From the NCBI GenBank assembly GCA_958420075.1, contig CATZIM010000129.1:1-5819 (forward strand): a stretch of DNA of 5,819 bases, given 5' to 3'. The position numbers and the translations under genes are program-made. Position 1 is the first letter of the stretch. Every line of letters starts with the position of its first letter. Below the pieces are notes generated by a model. That model did not search any database and was not told the origin of the DNA. It was given only the letters and a program-made list of their open reading frames with translations. Below, in pieces: positions 1 to 5,758 of this stretch. The stretch is from an uncultured Clostridia bacterium. GTDB lineage: Bacteria > Bacillota > Clostridia > Lachnospirales > Anaerotignaceae.

Positions 1-567
1 GTATGCTTTGCATCTGTTACCTGCTATGCGGCAGTGCATTTCAGCGGTGTAGAGGCACATACTACTGTTGATATCACAAGCTATGCGCAGCTTGAAAAGG
101 CGGAAGAAAAAGTAGGATTTGACATGAAAACCGTAGAATCCTTCTCCAATGGCTTTACATTTGTCAATGGCGGCACCGGTGAAATGTACGGACAGGATGA
201 AAACGGCAATAACATAGGTGACCCATATGCGCTGATGACACTGTCTTACGAAAAAGAAGGGAAAACGTTGGTAGTCACTGCGCAAGACGGCGATCCTTTT
301 ACTGATGCAGGGGAAGAATTGCAGGAAGGCTACAGCAGCCATCTATATAAATTTGTGCCAGAAGGCTATGAATTGACAGCGGAAGATAAAGAAAGAGAAA
401 TGAGTGGCGAATTGATCATTTCTTATGGCACAGATGAAGTCATGGAAAGTGTGATGGAAGTCTATTCCTGGAAAGACGGCGATCTGTTTTACAGTATGAC
501 AGCAGATAACTGTAATCTGGGAGAAGAGGCTATGGCACAGATGGCAGAGGAAATGCGGAATGCCTAA
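1..567 (+). CDS. C-terminal part of an unrecognised, probably membrane-anchored extracytoplasmic protein (5' end outside window)
   Basis: The frame is open from base 1 to the TAA at 565-567, giving 188 residues; a GTG at 34 is only an internal codon with no ribosome binding site, so the gene is cut by the window edge. The first residues (VCFASVTCYAAVHFSG) are hydrophobic and could be the end of a membrane segment or signal peptide. The rest is acidic and soluble, with alternating beta-like stretches and segments such as FSNGFTF, the aromatic EVYSWKDGDLFYSM and a C-terminal helix EEAMAQMAEEMRNA. A late 'W-K-D-G ... Y-S-M ... EE-A-MAQMAEE' pattern resembles the C-terminal domains of clostridial anti-sigma-like or DUF4367-type surface proteins; this is resemblance from memory only. 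No catalytic motif is visible. A terminator follows 54 bases after the stop, so this is the last gene of its transcript. The coding call is sure, the function is not. Confidence 0.8.
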   Translation, partial: VCFASVTCYAAVHFSGVEAHTTVDITSYAQLEKAEEKVGFDMKTVESFSNGFTFVNGGTGEMYGQDENGNNIGDPYALMTLSYEKEGKTLVVTAQDGDPFTDAGEELQEGYSSHLYKFVPEGYELTAEDKEREMSGELIISYGTDEVMESVMEVYSWKDGDLFYSMTADNCNLGEEAMAQMAEEMRNA

Positions 568-621
568 AGGGTGCGGCAAAAAGAGTGTGGGCTGACAGCA
601 ATATATCAATTAGGGAAAACG

Positions 622-667
622 AAAAAGTGGAGAAACACCTTTTTTAAGGAGGTTTCTCCATTTTTTT
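622..667 (+). terminator. Rho-independent terminator after the partial first gene
   Basis: The arms TGGAGAAAC (628-636) and GTTTCTCCA (652-660) pair perfectly. A second inner CCTT/AAGG stem closes a short T loop, and seven T follow at 661-667. An A run at 622-626 opposite the T run could let it act in both directions. The AAGGAGG inside the hairpin looks like a ribosome binding site but is part of the stem. Confidence 0.85.
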
Positions 668-949
668 GTGCAAAGGCAGAAGAAAATCCTGGCAAGGAAT
701 TAAAATGTATTTTTATTCATGAATTTCCACTTATATGCAAAAGTATTGAGAAATTTGGAAAAATTCGGGGGATTCATAAATTTTTTGCATCAACAAAACG
801 TTAAGATTTTCAAAGTACCGACATTTGTGCATTTGTAAAAAGGATGAAATTTTCGGTCAAAATCGAAGGTGATTTAAAAATATGTGAAATTTTAATAATA
901 ATCGCGAATCTATAGAAAAAAGTTTTGGAAATTGATAAATTTTTCTGTA
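668..949. other. AT-rich non-coding gap upstream of the deoC promoter
   Basis: No convincing gene is seen on either strand. A 77-codon frame crosses the terminator and lacks a ribosome binding site. The stretch is very AT-rich with many A and T runs, especially 910-949 just upstream of the -35 box, where it could act as an UP element or bent DNA. It contains a perfect palindrome ATTCATGAAT (715-724), a one-mismatch repeat of ATTCATGAATTT at 772-783, and TCGCGA at 902-907. I see no riboswitch, T-box or tRNA pattern. Confidence 0.5.
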
Positions 950-978
950 TTGTTGTGTGTTTCATTTTGTGTTATAAT
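950..978 (+). promoter_or_regulatory. Sigma-A type promoter for deoC
   Basis: A perfect TATAAT (973-978) is preceded by TG one base upstream (970-971, extended -10). A weak -35 TTGTTG (950-955) lies at a 17-base spacing, and an AT-rich tract lies further upstream. The predicted start near 985 gives a leader of about 30 bases, too short for a riboswitch. The deoC ribosome binding site AGAGGA (1004-1009) lies 7 bases before the ATG. Confidence 0.8.
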
Positions 979-1016
979 GGCTAAGTATGTATAACAGATG
1001 AAAAGAGGATGTATAT

Positions 1017-1670
1017 ATGCAAAAGGATTTCATTCTTTCTCATGTAGACCATACCATGTTGAAACAAGGTGCCACATGGGCAGATATCCAGCGAATCTGT
1101 GATGAGGGATTGTCTCATAAAACAGCTTCAGTTTGCATCCCGCCTTCTTATGTTGCGGATGCAGCGGCATATCTGAAAGGACAGCTGGCAGTTTGTACGG
1201 TTATTGGCTTTCCCAATGGGTATCAGACCACAGCGGTGAAAGTGGCAGAAACAAAAGATGCCATCGCCAACGGTGCAGATGAAATTGATATGGTCATCAA
1301 TATCGGCTGGGTCAAAGACGGAAAAGATCAGAAGGTTTTGGAAGAGATCAATGCCGTGAAAGAAGCCTGCCAGGGCAGGATATTGAAAGTCATTGTAGAA
1401 ACCTGTCTGCTGACAGAAGAAGAAAAAATCCGTATGTGTGATGTGGTCAGCCGTTCTGAGGCAGAATACATCAAAACAAGTACAGGATTTGCTGGCGGCG
1501 GTGCTACATTTGCAGATGTGGAACTGTTTGCGCAGCATGTTCAGCCTGGTACCAAGATCAAAGCGGCAGGCGGCATCAAAAGTGTTGCGGACGCAGAGAA
1601 ATTTCTGGAGCTTGGGGCAGAACGCCTGGGAACCAGCTCTCTGGTAGCTATGCTGGATCAGAAAGACTGA
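1017..1670 (+). CDS. deoC: Deoxyribose-phosphate aldolase
   Basis: This 217-residue cytoplasmic class I aldolase cleaves 2-deoxy-D-ribose 5-phosphate into acetaldehyde and glyceraldehyde 3-phosphate, the last step of deoxyribonucleoside catabolism. It has the DeoC/FbaB TIM-barrel signature throughout: VDHTML (10-15), SVCIPPSYV (38-46), TVIGFPNGYQTT (61-72), GADEIDMVINIG (86-97), KVIVETCLL (124-132), YIKTSTGF (151-158) and IKAAGGIK (181-188). By alignment to the E. coli enzyme, Lys153 is the Schiff-base lysine, Lys182 the second active-site lysine and Asp91 the catalytic aspartate. Cys40 matches the cysteine linked to aldehyde inactivation. The length is normal for Gram-positive DeoC. The ATG is supported by AGAGGA upstream and a strong promoter. 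The usual neighbours (deoD, pdp, cdd, deoB) are absent. Instead an amino acid ABC importer follows 74 bases later, so induction by deoxyribose-5-phosphate is not evident here. Confidence 0.97.
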   Translation: MQKDFILSHVDHTMLKQGATWADIQRICDEGLSHKTASVCIPPSYVADAAAYLKGQLAVCTVIGFPNGYQTTAVKVAETKDAIANGADEIDMVINIGWVKDGKDQKVLEEINAVKEACQGRILKVIVETCLLTEEEKIRMCDVVSRSEAEYIKTSTGFAGGGATFADVELFAQHVQPGTKIKAAGGIKSVADAEKFLELGAERLGTSSLVAMLDQKD

Positions 1671-1702
1671 TATGCGCCGGTACGCATGTGGCGTGCGGCA
1701 TA
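1671..1702 (+). other. Imperfect hairpin between deoC and the binding-protein gene
   Basis: Starting directly after the deoC stop, TATGC (1671-1675) pairs with GCATA (1698-1702), and TACGC (1681-1685) pairs with GCGTG (1691-1695) with one G-U pair, with small bulges between and the loop ATGTG. No T run follows, so it is not a standard terminator. It may protect the deoC mRNA end or attenuate read-through. Confidence 0.45.
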
Positions 1703-1744
1703 CCATAAATATGTTTTCAAAAAGGTAAAAAGGGAGGAATTACA

Positions 1745-2518
1745 ATGAGTTTATTTAAGAAATTTGCAGCAACAGCAATGGCACTGACAATGGTGTTTGG
1801 TTTGGCAGCTTGCGGCGGCACTGATTCCGCAGAAGGCGAAACCGGAAAAACTTATGTGATCGGTACAGATACAACATTTGCACCTTTTGAATTCACAACA
1901 GATGCAGGTGATTTTGTAGGTATTGATATCGACCTGATGAACGCAATCGCAGAAGATCAGGGCTTCAATGTAGAATTCAACTCTCTGGGCTTCAACGCAG
2001 CAGTACAGGCTCTGGAAGCTGGTCAGGTTGACGGCGTTATCGCTGGTATGAGCATCACAGATGAAAGAAAAGAAAAATTTGACTTCTCTGAACCCTACTT
2101 CGACAGCGGCGTTGTTATGGGCGTAAAAGCTGACAACGAAACAATCAAGAGCTATGAAGATCTGGCTGGTCAGAAAGTAGCAGTTAAGATCGGTACAGAA
2201 GGTCAGGCATTTGCTGAATCCATCAAAGATCAGTATGGTTTCACAACAGTAACATTCGATGACTCCAACGCAATGTATATGGATGTAAACGCAGGTAACT
2301 CCGTTGCTTGTTTCGAAGACTATCCTGTAATGGGTTACGCAATCACACAGGGTGTTGGCCTGAAAATGGTAACAGAAAAAGAACAGGGCAGCTCCTATGG
2401 TTTTGCTGTAAACAAAGGCGAAAACGCTGAACTGCTGGAAATGTTCAACGCTGGTCTTGCTAACCTGAAAGAAAGCGGCAAATATGACGAAATTCTGGCA
2501 ACATACATTCAGGAATAA
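1745..2518 (+). CDS. Polar amino acid ABC transporter, substrate-binding lipoprotein
   Basis: This 257-residue family-3 solute-binding protein (SBP_bac_3, GlnH/HisJ/ArtJ type) captures a polar amino acid outside the membrane and delivers it to the permease encoded next. The lipoprotein signal is clear: KK at 5-6, a hydrophobic core, and the lipobox LAAC with Cys23 as the lipidated residue, followed by a GG linker. The mature part begins YVIGTDTTFAPFEF (37-50), and FVGIDIDLM and the hinge-region segment VDGVIAGMSITDERKEKFDFSEPYF (95-119) are diagnostic. Arg108 is the expected ligand carboxylate partner, KIGTEGQ (148-154) lines the second lobe, and Asp192 in CFEDYPV is the usual amino-group contact. 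The ATG lies 7 bases after GGGAGG (1732-1737). Codons lean to AAC, GAC, CTG and GGT, consistent with high expression. The ligand (glutamine, arginine, histidine, cystine or other) cannot be decided from these residues. Confidence 0.95.
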   Translation: MSLFKKFAATAMALTMVFGLAACGGTDSAEGETGKTYVIGTDTTFAPFEFTTDAGDFVGIDIDLMNAIAEDQGFNVEFNSLGFNAAVQALEAGQVDGVIAGMSITDERKEKFDFSEPYFDSGVVMGVKADNETIKSYEDLAGQKVAVKIGTEGQAFAESIKDQYGFTTVTFDDSNAMYMDVNAGNSVACFEDYPVMGYAITQGVGLKMVTEKEQGSSYGFAVNKGENAELLEMFNAGLANLKESGKYDEILATYIQE

Positions 2519-2532
2519 TGAATGCTTTTGAC

Positions 2533-2591
2533 CAAGCCCCGACTTTTGCCGAGGCTTGCGCCATTGGATAGAAATATCCGAAAAATTTTTT
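2533..2591 (+). other. Hairpins between binding-protein and permease genes (partial terminator or mRNA stabiliser)
   Basis: A first stem pairs CAAGCC (2533-2538) with GGCTTG (2553-2558), extended inside by CG/CG after one mismatch. A second, short stem pairs GGATA (2566-2570) with TATCC (2575-2579) around a GAAA tetraloop. A5 then T6 (2581-2591) follow seven bases after it. The weak stem and its distance to the T run suggest a leaky stop or 3'-end protection rather than full termination, because the next two transporter genes lack their own visible promoter. Confidence 0.55.
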
Positions 2592-2616
2592 GTAATTTAG
2601 TTGGGAGAAGTGCCTT

Positions 2617-3291
2617 ATGGGTGAGTTTTTTAATGCAATACTTAATTTTATAAACTACGCCGTATCCATCGCCCCCAGATTGTTTGAAGGGCTGAAAATG
2701 ACGGCTGGTATGACAGTTTGTTCCTTGATCTTAGGGATTGTGGTAGGTTTGATTTCCTGCTTCTTCTCTATTTCCAAGGTCAAAGTCCTGAATAAACTTT
2801 CTGGCGCCTACCTGAGTATTATTCGTGGTACGCCTTTGATGGTTCAGGCTATGTTTATCTATTTTGGTATCACTGGTGCGCTGGGATTTAGAATTTCTTC
2901 TTTTAGTGCGTCCATCATTGTATTGATGCTTAATGCCGGTGCGTATTTGTCTGAAATCTTCAGAAGCGGTATCAAAGCCATCAATAAAGGTCAGATGGAA
3001 GCGGCACGCAGCTTGGGTCTGCCCCATGGCGTGGCTATGCGTAAAGTCATTCTGCCGCAGGCGTTCCGTATCGTGATTCCTTCTGTAACAAACCAGTTTA
3101 TCATCACACTGAAGGATACATCTATCCTGTCTGTAATCGGTGTAGCGGAATTGATGCGTCAGAGTAACCAGATCGTTTCTGGTAACTTCCGCGGCTTTGA
3201 AACCTACGCCGTTGTTGCAATCTGGTATTATGTACTGGTTGTTATTTTGACAAAACTGTTCAAACTGCTTGAGAGGAGGCTGGCAAATTGA
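2617..3291 (+). CDS. Polar amino acid ABC transporter, permease
   Basis: This 224-residue inner-membrane permease of the His/Glu/Gln/Arg/opine family (BPD_transp_1 fold) forms the translocation channel, normally as a homodimer when, as here, only one permease gene is present. The family hallmarks are [10 protein letters not shown] at 25-34, the RGTPLMVQ box (70-77) and the cytoplasmic EAA loop at about 128-147, which begins EAARSLGL and ends VILPQ and is the coupling surface for the ATPase. The region [15 protein letters not shown] (166-180) is also typical. About five hydrophobic segments are visible, roughly 28-50, 64-88, 97-115, 155-178 and 196-216, as expected for a protein of this length. 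The ATG is 8 bases after GGGAGA (2603-2608). The last four bases overlap the ATPase start, so the two are translationally coupled. Confidence 0.95.
   Translation: MGEFFNAILNFINYAVSIAPRLFEGLKMTAGMTVCSLILGIVVGLISCFFSISKVKVLNKLSGAYLSIIRGTPLMVQAMFIYFGITGALGFRISSFSASIIVLMLNAGAYLSEIFRSGIKAINKGQMEAARSLGLPHGVAMRKVILPQAFRIVIPSVTNQFIITLKDTSILSVIGVAELMRQSNQIVSGNFRGFETYAVVAIWYYVLVVILTKLFKLLERRLAN
3274..3279 (+). promoter_or_regulatory. Ribosome binding site for the TTG-started ATPase
   Basis: A perfect AGGAGG inside the end of the permease gene lies 8 bases before the TTG at 3288. It decides that start, since no ATG or GTG is better placed. Confidence 0.85.
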
Positions 3292-4016
3292 TTAAGGTAA
3301 AAGTTGAAAACCTGAAGAAAAACTTTGGCAGTCTGGAGGTTCTCAAGGACATCAACATGGAAGTCAAAGAAGGCGAAGTAGTTTGCCTGATTGGACCTTC
3401 CGGCTCCGGGAAAAGTACATTCCTGCGCTGCCTGAACAAATTGGAAGAACCCACTGGTGGTGTGATCATCGTAGACGATTACGATTTGATGGCAAAAACT
3501 TCTGACATCAACAAGATCCGTGAAAACATCGGTATGGTATTCCAGCAGTTCAATCTGTTCCCTCATCTGTCTGTTATCCAGAACATCATGCTGGCACCTG
3601 TAGACAGAAAACGTATGACAAAGGAACAGGCGGAAGAAAAAGCAAAAAGATTGCTGGAACGTGTAGGTCTGCTGGAAAAAGCAGATGTATATCCTGCAAG
3701 CCTTTCCGGTGGTCAGCAGCAGCGTGTAGCCATTGCCCGTGCACTGGCAATGGAACCGGACATCATGCTCTTTGACGAACCTACTTCCGCTCTGGACCCT
3801 GAAATGGTAGGGGAAGTACTGGAAGTTATGAAGCAGTTGGCTGCAGAAGGTATGACCATGGTGGTCGTAACCCATGAAATGGGCTTTGCTCGTGAAGTGG
3901 CAGACCGTGTGGTATTTATGGACGGCGGTTATATCGTAGAAGAAGGAACACCGGAAGAAGTTTTCGGTAATCCCAAAAACAAGAGAACACAGGATTTCCT
4001 GAACAAAGTACTGTAA
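3288..4016 (+). CDS. Polar amino acid ABC transporter, ATP-binding protein
   Basis: This 242-residue cytoplasmic ATPase (GlnQ/HisP/ArtP type) powers uptake by the permease encoded just upstream. All nucleotide-binding elements are intact and in order: Walker [10 protein letters not shown] (36-44), Q-loop Gln86 within [11 protein letters not shown] (83-93), ABC signature LSGGQQQ (139-145), Walker B IMLFDEP (159-165, Glu164 catalytic), D-loop SALD (167-170) and switch His196 in [18 protein letters not shown], together with the short length and no C-terminal regulatory domain, is typical of the polar amino acid subfamily. Translation starts at TTG (3288-3290), whose last two bases fall within the permease stop TGA (3289-3291). 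The frame then runs [14 protein letters not shown], the expected N-terminus, so the start is well supported. It is the last gene of the operon and a terminator lies 55 bases downstream. Confidence 0.97.
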   Translation: MIKVKVENLKKNFGSLEVLKDINMEVKEGEVVCLIGPSGSGKSTFLRCLNKLEEPTGGVIIVDDYDLMAKTSDINKIRENIGMVFQQFNLFPHLSVIQNIMLAPVDRKRMTKEQAEEKAKRLLERVGLLEKADVYPASLSGGQQQRVAIARALAMEPDIMLFDEPTSALDPEMVGEVLEVMKQLAAEGMTMVVVTHEMGFAREVADRVVFMDGGYIVEEGTPEEVFGNPKNKRTQDFLNKVL

Positions 4017-4070
4017 GAACGATTCGTAAGGCCAACCACATAAATACAAAAAACAGTATACGCAAATGAT

Positions 4071-4105
4071 GCAGAGAGGATTTACAAAATTCTCTCTGCT
4101 TTTTT
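4071..4105 (+). terminator. Rho-independent terminator of the transporter operon
   Basis: GCAGAGAG (4071-4078) pairs with CTCTCTGC (4092-4099). The stem continues inward through a G-T pair and ATTT/AAAT to an ACA loop, for 13 pairs in all. Six T follow at 4100-4105. Confidence 0.93.
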
Positions 4106-4131
4106 GTTTCTGTTCAGACCAGAGCAGAAAC
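4106..4131. other. Inverted repeat just after the operon terminator
   Basis: GTTTCTGTTC (4106-4115) and GAGCAGAAAC (4122-4131) form a 10-pair stem with one G-U pair and a 6-base loop. No T run follows on the plus strand. Read on the minus strand, the complement of the upstream T run gives A's, so it is not a terminator there either. Its role is unknown. Confidence 0.4.
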
Positions 4132-4184
4132 AGGCAGTGAAAGCTGTGTTGTGTTCAGAAGAAAATATATTTGATAAAATCCAG

Positions 4185-4238
4185 CAAAAAAATAGCCGGC
4201 ATCCTTTTTGTTTTAAGGATGTCGGCTATAATTTTTTT
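4185..4238. terminator. Strong, probably bidirectional terminator between convergent genes
   Basis: ATAGCCGGCATCCTT (4192-4206) pairs with AAGGATGTCGGCTAT (4215-4229), with a single G-U pair and a T-rich 8-base loop. On the plus strand T7 follows at 4232-4238. On the minus strand the A8 at 4185-4192 becomes a U tract. It therefore fits as the terminator of the minus-strand decarboxylase and as a backstop for the transporter operon. The rest of the 306-base gap 4017-4322 shows no gene. Confidence 0.9.
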
Positions 4239-4303
4239 ATCCAAATTGTCAGATTTATTTTTATCTAACTTCCACAGGGAATTTGCCATAGGGGAAAACC
4301 CAT

Positions 4304-4325
4304 TGTTCCAATTATGTTCCAATTA
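4304..4325. repeat. Perfect 11-base tandem duplication covering a stop codon
   Basis: TGTTCCAATTA occurs at 4304-4314 and again, directly adjacent, at 4315-4325. On the minus strand the copy at 4315-4325 begins with the TAA stop of the decarboxylase gene. It looks like a recent slippage duplication. Confidence 0.85.
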
Positions 4326-5516
4326 GATGTCTATTTCGTGTTCCAGCCAGAGCTGATCTGGAGGTGTTTGGGAGCCAAAAAGCAGAGGGGAAAGGGTATA
4401 ACCGTAACTGCCGGCGTTTGTAAACAGCAGGCGGTCACCTACTTCTGCTCTGGGAAGTGTCACATTGGATGCCAACAGGTCATAACGGCTGCATAGACCA
4501 CCTACAATGTCTACAGTTTCTGTGCCTTCCCGGTCAGCCAGCAGTGTCGCCTGAGAGATATTTGGACAGGTGTAGAAAGGTTCTGCCGGTGCTGGTGTAT
4601 GCTGGTCTTTTGTCATCAATTCCTTCATGACAGGACGGAAAAAGCCGTTGGTACCATTTTTCACAATATAATATGTCTTGCCACGGGAGATTTTGATGTC
4701 CATGATTTCTGTCACATAAACGCCGCTTTCGCCTACCAGAAAACGTCCGCTTTCCAGCAGGAATTTTGCCTGCAAACGAGGACGGAACGCATCAAAGACG
4801 GTAGATATCTTTTTTTGCAGCGCATCCAGATCCAGCGGTTTTTGGGTATCGGGATCGTAGACAATGCCTAAGCCGCTGCCGAAATTGATGTAAGAAAATT
4901 TGGTGTCCCAAAGGTGCTCCAGCCGCAGAGCCAATGTCAGTACATGAGCATAGTAGGCTGTCAGCTGGTCTGCACCCAGAACCTGTGACTGGATATGTAC
5001 GTGAATGCCCGTAGGACGCAGGGCAGGAAAATCGTCAAATGCATGGGAAGAAAGAAGCTGTTCCTCGTCAATGCCGAACTGGGAAGGTCCCCCCTCAGTT
5101 CCTTCCATGGAAAATGCCGGATTGATGCGGATACCGATAGGCAGGACAGCATGCTTTTCCTGCGCCAGACGATTGCATAAATCAAGTTCGTGGAAGCTGT
5201 CTGCAATGATGTGGCAGCGTCCAATGACGTCTTCCAATTCATCCCGTGTTTTGCCGGGAGCGGAAAAATAAATCCGCTCAGAAGGAATCCCTGCCCGGCG
5301 GCTTTCTGATACCTCTTTGGCAGAAGCAGCATCAGCCCCCAGACCGAATTCGGAAATGGTCTGCAAAATGGGGAAGAATGGATTGGTTTTGATGGAATAT
5401 AATATTTCAAAATCAGGAAAAACCTGTTTCAGTTTCTGTGCCTGACGCAGAATCACCTGCTTGCGGTAAGCATAAAAAGGTGTTGCGTGTATGGTGAAAA
5501 TATCATGTCTCTTCAA
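4323..5516 (-). CDS. PLP-dependent decarboxylase of the alanine-racemase-fold family (LysA/NspC/BtrK-like), substrate unknown
   Basis: This 397-residue fold-type III PLP enzyme removes a carboxyl group from an amino acid or amino-acid-derived substrate. The N-terminal barrel has YSIKTNP (40-46) with Lys43 as the PLP Schiff-base lysine, GADAAS (60-65), SQFGI (145-149), the H-V-H motif (172-174) and the phosphate-binding GSGLG (213-217). The ESGRFLVG segment (255-262) follows. The C-terminal beta domain has Cys342 and Asp346 in CSRYD, supplying the cross-subunit active-site cysteine, and NAGSYGY (367-373) with the PLP-contacting Tyr371. Several positions differ from standard diaminopimelate decarboxylase: HIQSQ for HIGSQ, ESGR for EPGR, CSRYD for CESxD and GSYG for GAYG. 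It is also a little short (about 420 usual), so LysA is doubtful. Carboxynorspermidine, lysine/ornithine or carrier-bound glutamyl decarboxylases are alternatives. It starts at TTG behind AGGAGGG, is monocistronic, convergent with the transporter operon and divergent from rimP. Confidence 0.88.
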   Translation of the reverse strand: MKRHDIFTIHATPFYAYRKQVILRQAQKLKQVFPDFEILYSIKTNPFFPILQTISEFGLGADAASAKEVSESRRAGIPSERIYFSAPGKTRDELEDVIGRCHIIADSFHELDLCNRLAQEKHAVLPIGIRINPAFSMEGTEGGPSQFGIDEEQLLSSHAFDDFPALRPTGIHVHIQSQVLGADQLTAYYAHVLTLALRLEHLWDTKFSYINFGSGLGIVYDPDTQKPLDLDALQKKISTVFDAFRPRLQAKFLLESGRFLVGESGVYVTEIMDIKISRGKTYYIVKNGTNGFFRPVMKELMTKDQHTPAPAEPFYTCPNISQATLLADREGTETVDIVGGLCSRYDLLASNVTLPRAEVGDRLLFTNAGSYGYTLSPLLFGSQTPPDQLWLEHEIDI

Positions 5517-5523
5517 GAATGAA

Positions 5524-5530
5524 CCCTCCT
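5524..5530 (-). promoter_or_regulatory. Ribosome binding site for the TTG-started decarboxylase
   Basis: On the minus strand AGGAGGG lies 7 bases before the TTG at 5516-5514. There is no in-frame ATG nearby, so this site decides the start; the ATG six bases inside the gene is out of frame. Confidence 0.85.
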
Positions 5531-5542
5531 TTTTGCCCTTCT

Positions 5543-5572
5543 ATCATATCACAGCAAGCGGCAGAGAAACAA
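5543..5572 (-). promoter_or_regulatory. Probable promoter of the decarboxylase gene
   Basis: On the minus strand TTGTTT (5572-5567) and TATGAT (5548-5543) are separated by 18 bases. A start near 5536 would leave about 20 untranslated bases containing the ribosome binding site. The spacer contains one copy of the CAAGCG element. Confidence 0.55.
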
Positions 5573-5636
5573 TAGAGAATGTTTTTTTCTGTTATAGCCA
5601 AATTCCTTGATTTTTCGGGAAATAAAGGAAAAACGC

Positions 5637-5665
5637 TTGCATAAGGTACGAAAAAATGGTATACT
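5637..5665 (+). promoter_or_regulatory. Promoter of the rimP operon
   Basis: TTGCAT (5637-5642) and TATACT (5660-5665) are 17 bases apart, with TG at 5657-5658 forming an extended -10. The predicted start near 5672 gives a leader of about 87 bases that holds the hairpin at 5696-5721. Confidence 0.75.
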
Positions 5666-5695
5666 AACAACAGTAACAAGCGGAAATGGCAGAGA

Positions 5696-5721
5696 AAAGA
5701 GTGGGTGAAAGCCCACTCTTT
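5696..5721 (+). other. Leader hairpin upstream of rimP
   Basis: AAAGAGTGGG (5696-5705) pairs perfectly with CCCACTCTTT (5712-5721). A further T-G pair closes a GAAA tetraloop (5707-5710). The following TTTGTTGTTGCTT is T-rich but interrupted. It could be an attenuator, a processing site or a weak terminator in the leader of the rimP-nusA type operon. Confidence 0.75.
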
Positions 5722-5758
5722 GTTGTTGCTTAGGCAAAAATATATACGAGGTGAAAAA

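Noticed and set aside
647..653. AAGGAGG resembling a strong ribosome binding site
   Set aside because: It lies within the terminator hairpin, and the only nearby start codon (GTG at 668) opens a frame of about a dozen codons.
571..804. 77-codon open frame after the first gene
   Set aside because: It starts at a GTG with no ribosome binding site, runs straight through the terminator at 622-667 and has a composition expected of AT-rich non-coding DNA.
851..872. Possible inverted repeat around TTCG...CGAA
   Set aside because: Only four clean pairs in AT-rich sequence; it is indistinguishable from chance.
668..985. Riboswitch or T-box upstream of deoC
   Set aside because: The promoter sits only about 40 bases before the start codon, so this stretch is not transcribed as a deoC leader, and no T-box or known aptamer core is visible.
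1128..1706. 192-codon minus-strand open frame opposite deoC
   Set aside because: It is antisense to a certain deoC gene, is rich in Cys, Phe and His as such shadows are, and has no start signals.
3228..4049. 273-codon minus-strand open frame opposite the ATPase gene
   Set aside because: It is the antisense shadow of a well-supported ABC ATPase; its Cys-, His- and Phe-rich translation has no family character.
5603..5630. TTCCTT/AAGGAA inverted repeat in the divergent gap
   Set aside because: Six pairs with a 16-base loop in AT-rich sequence; too weak to call an operator or terminator.
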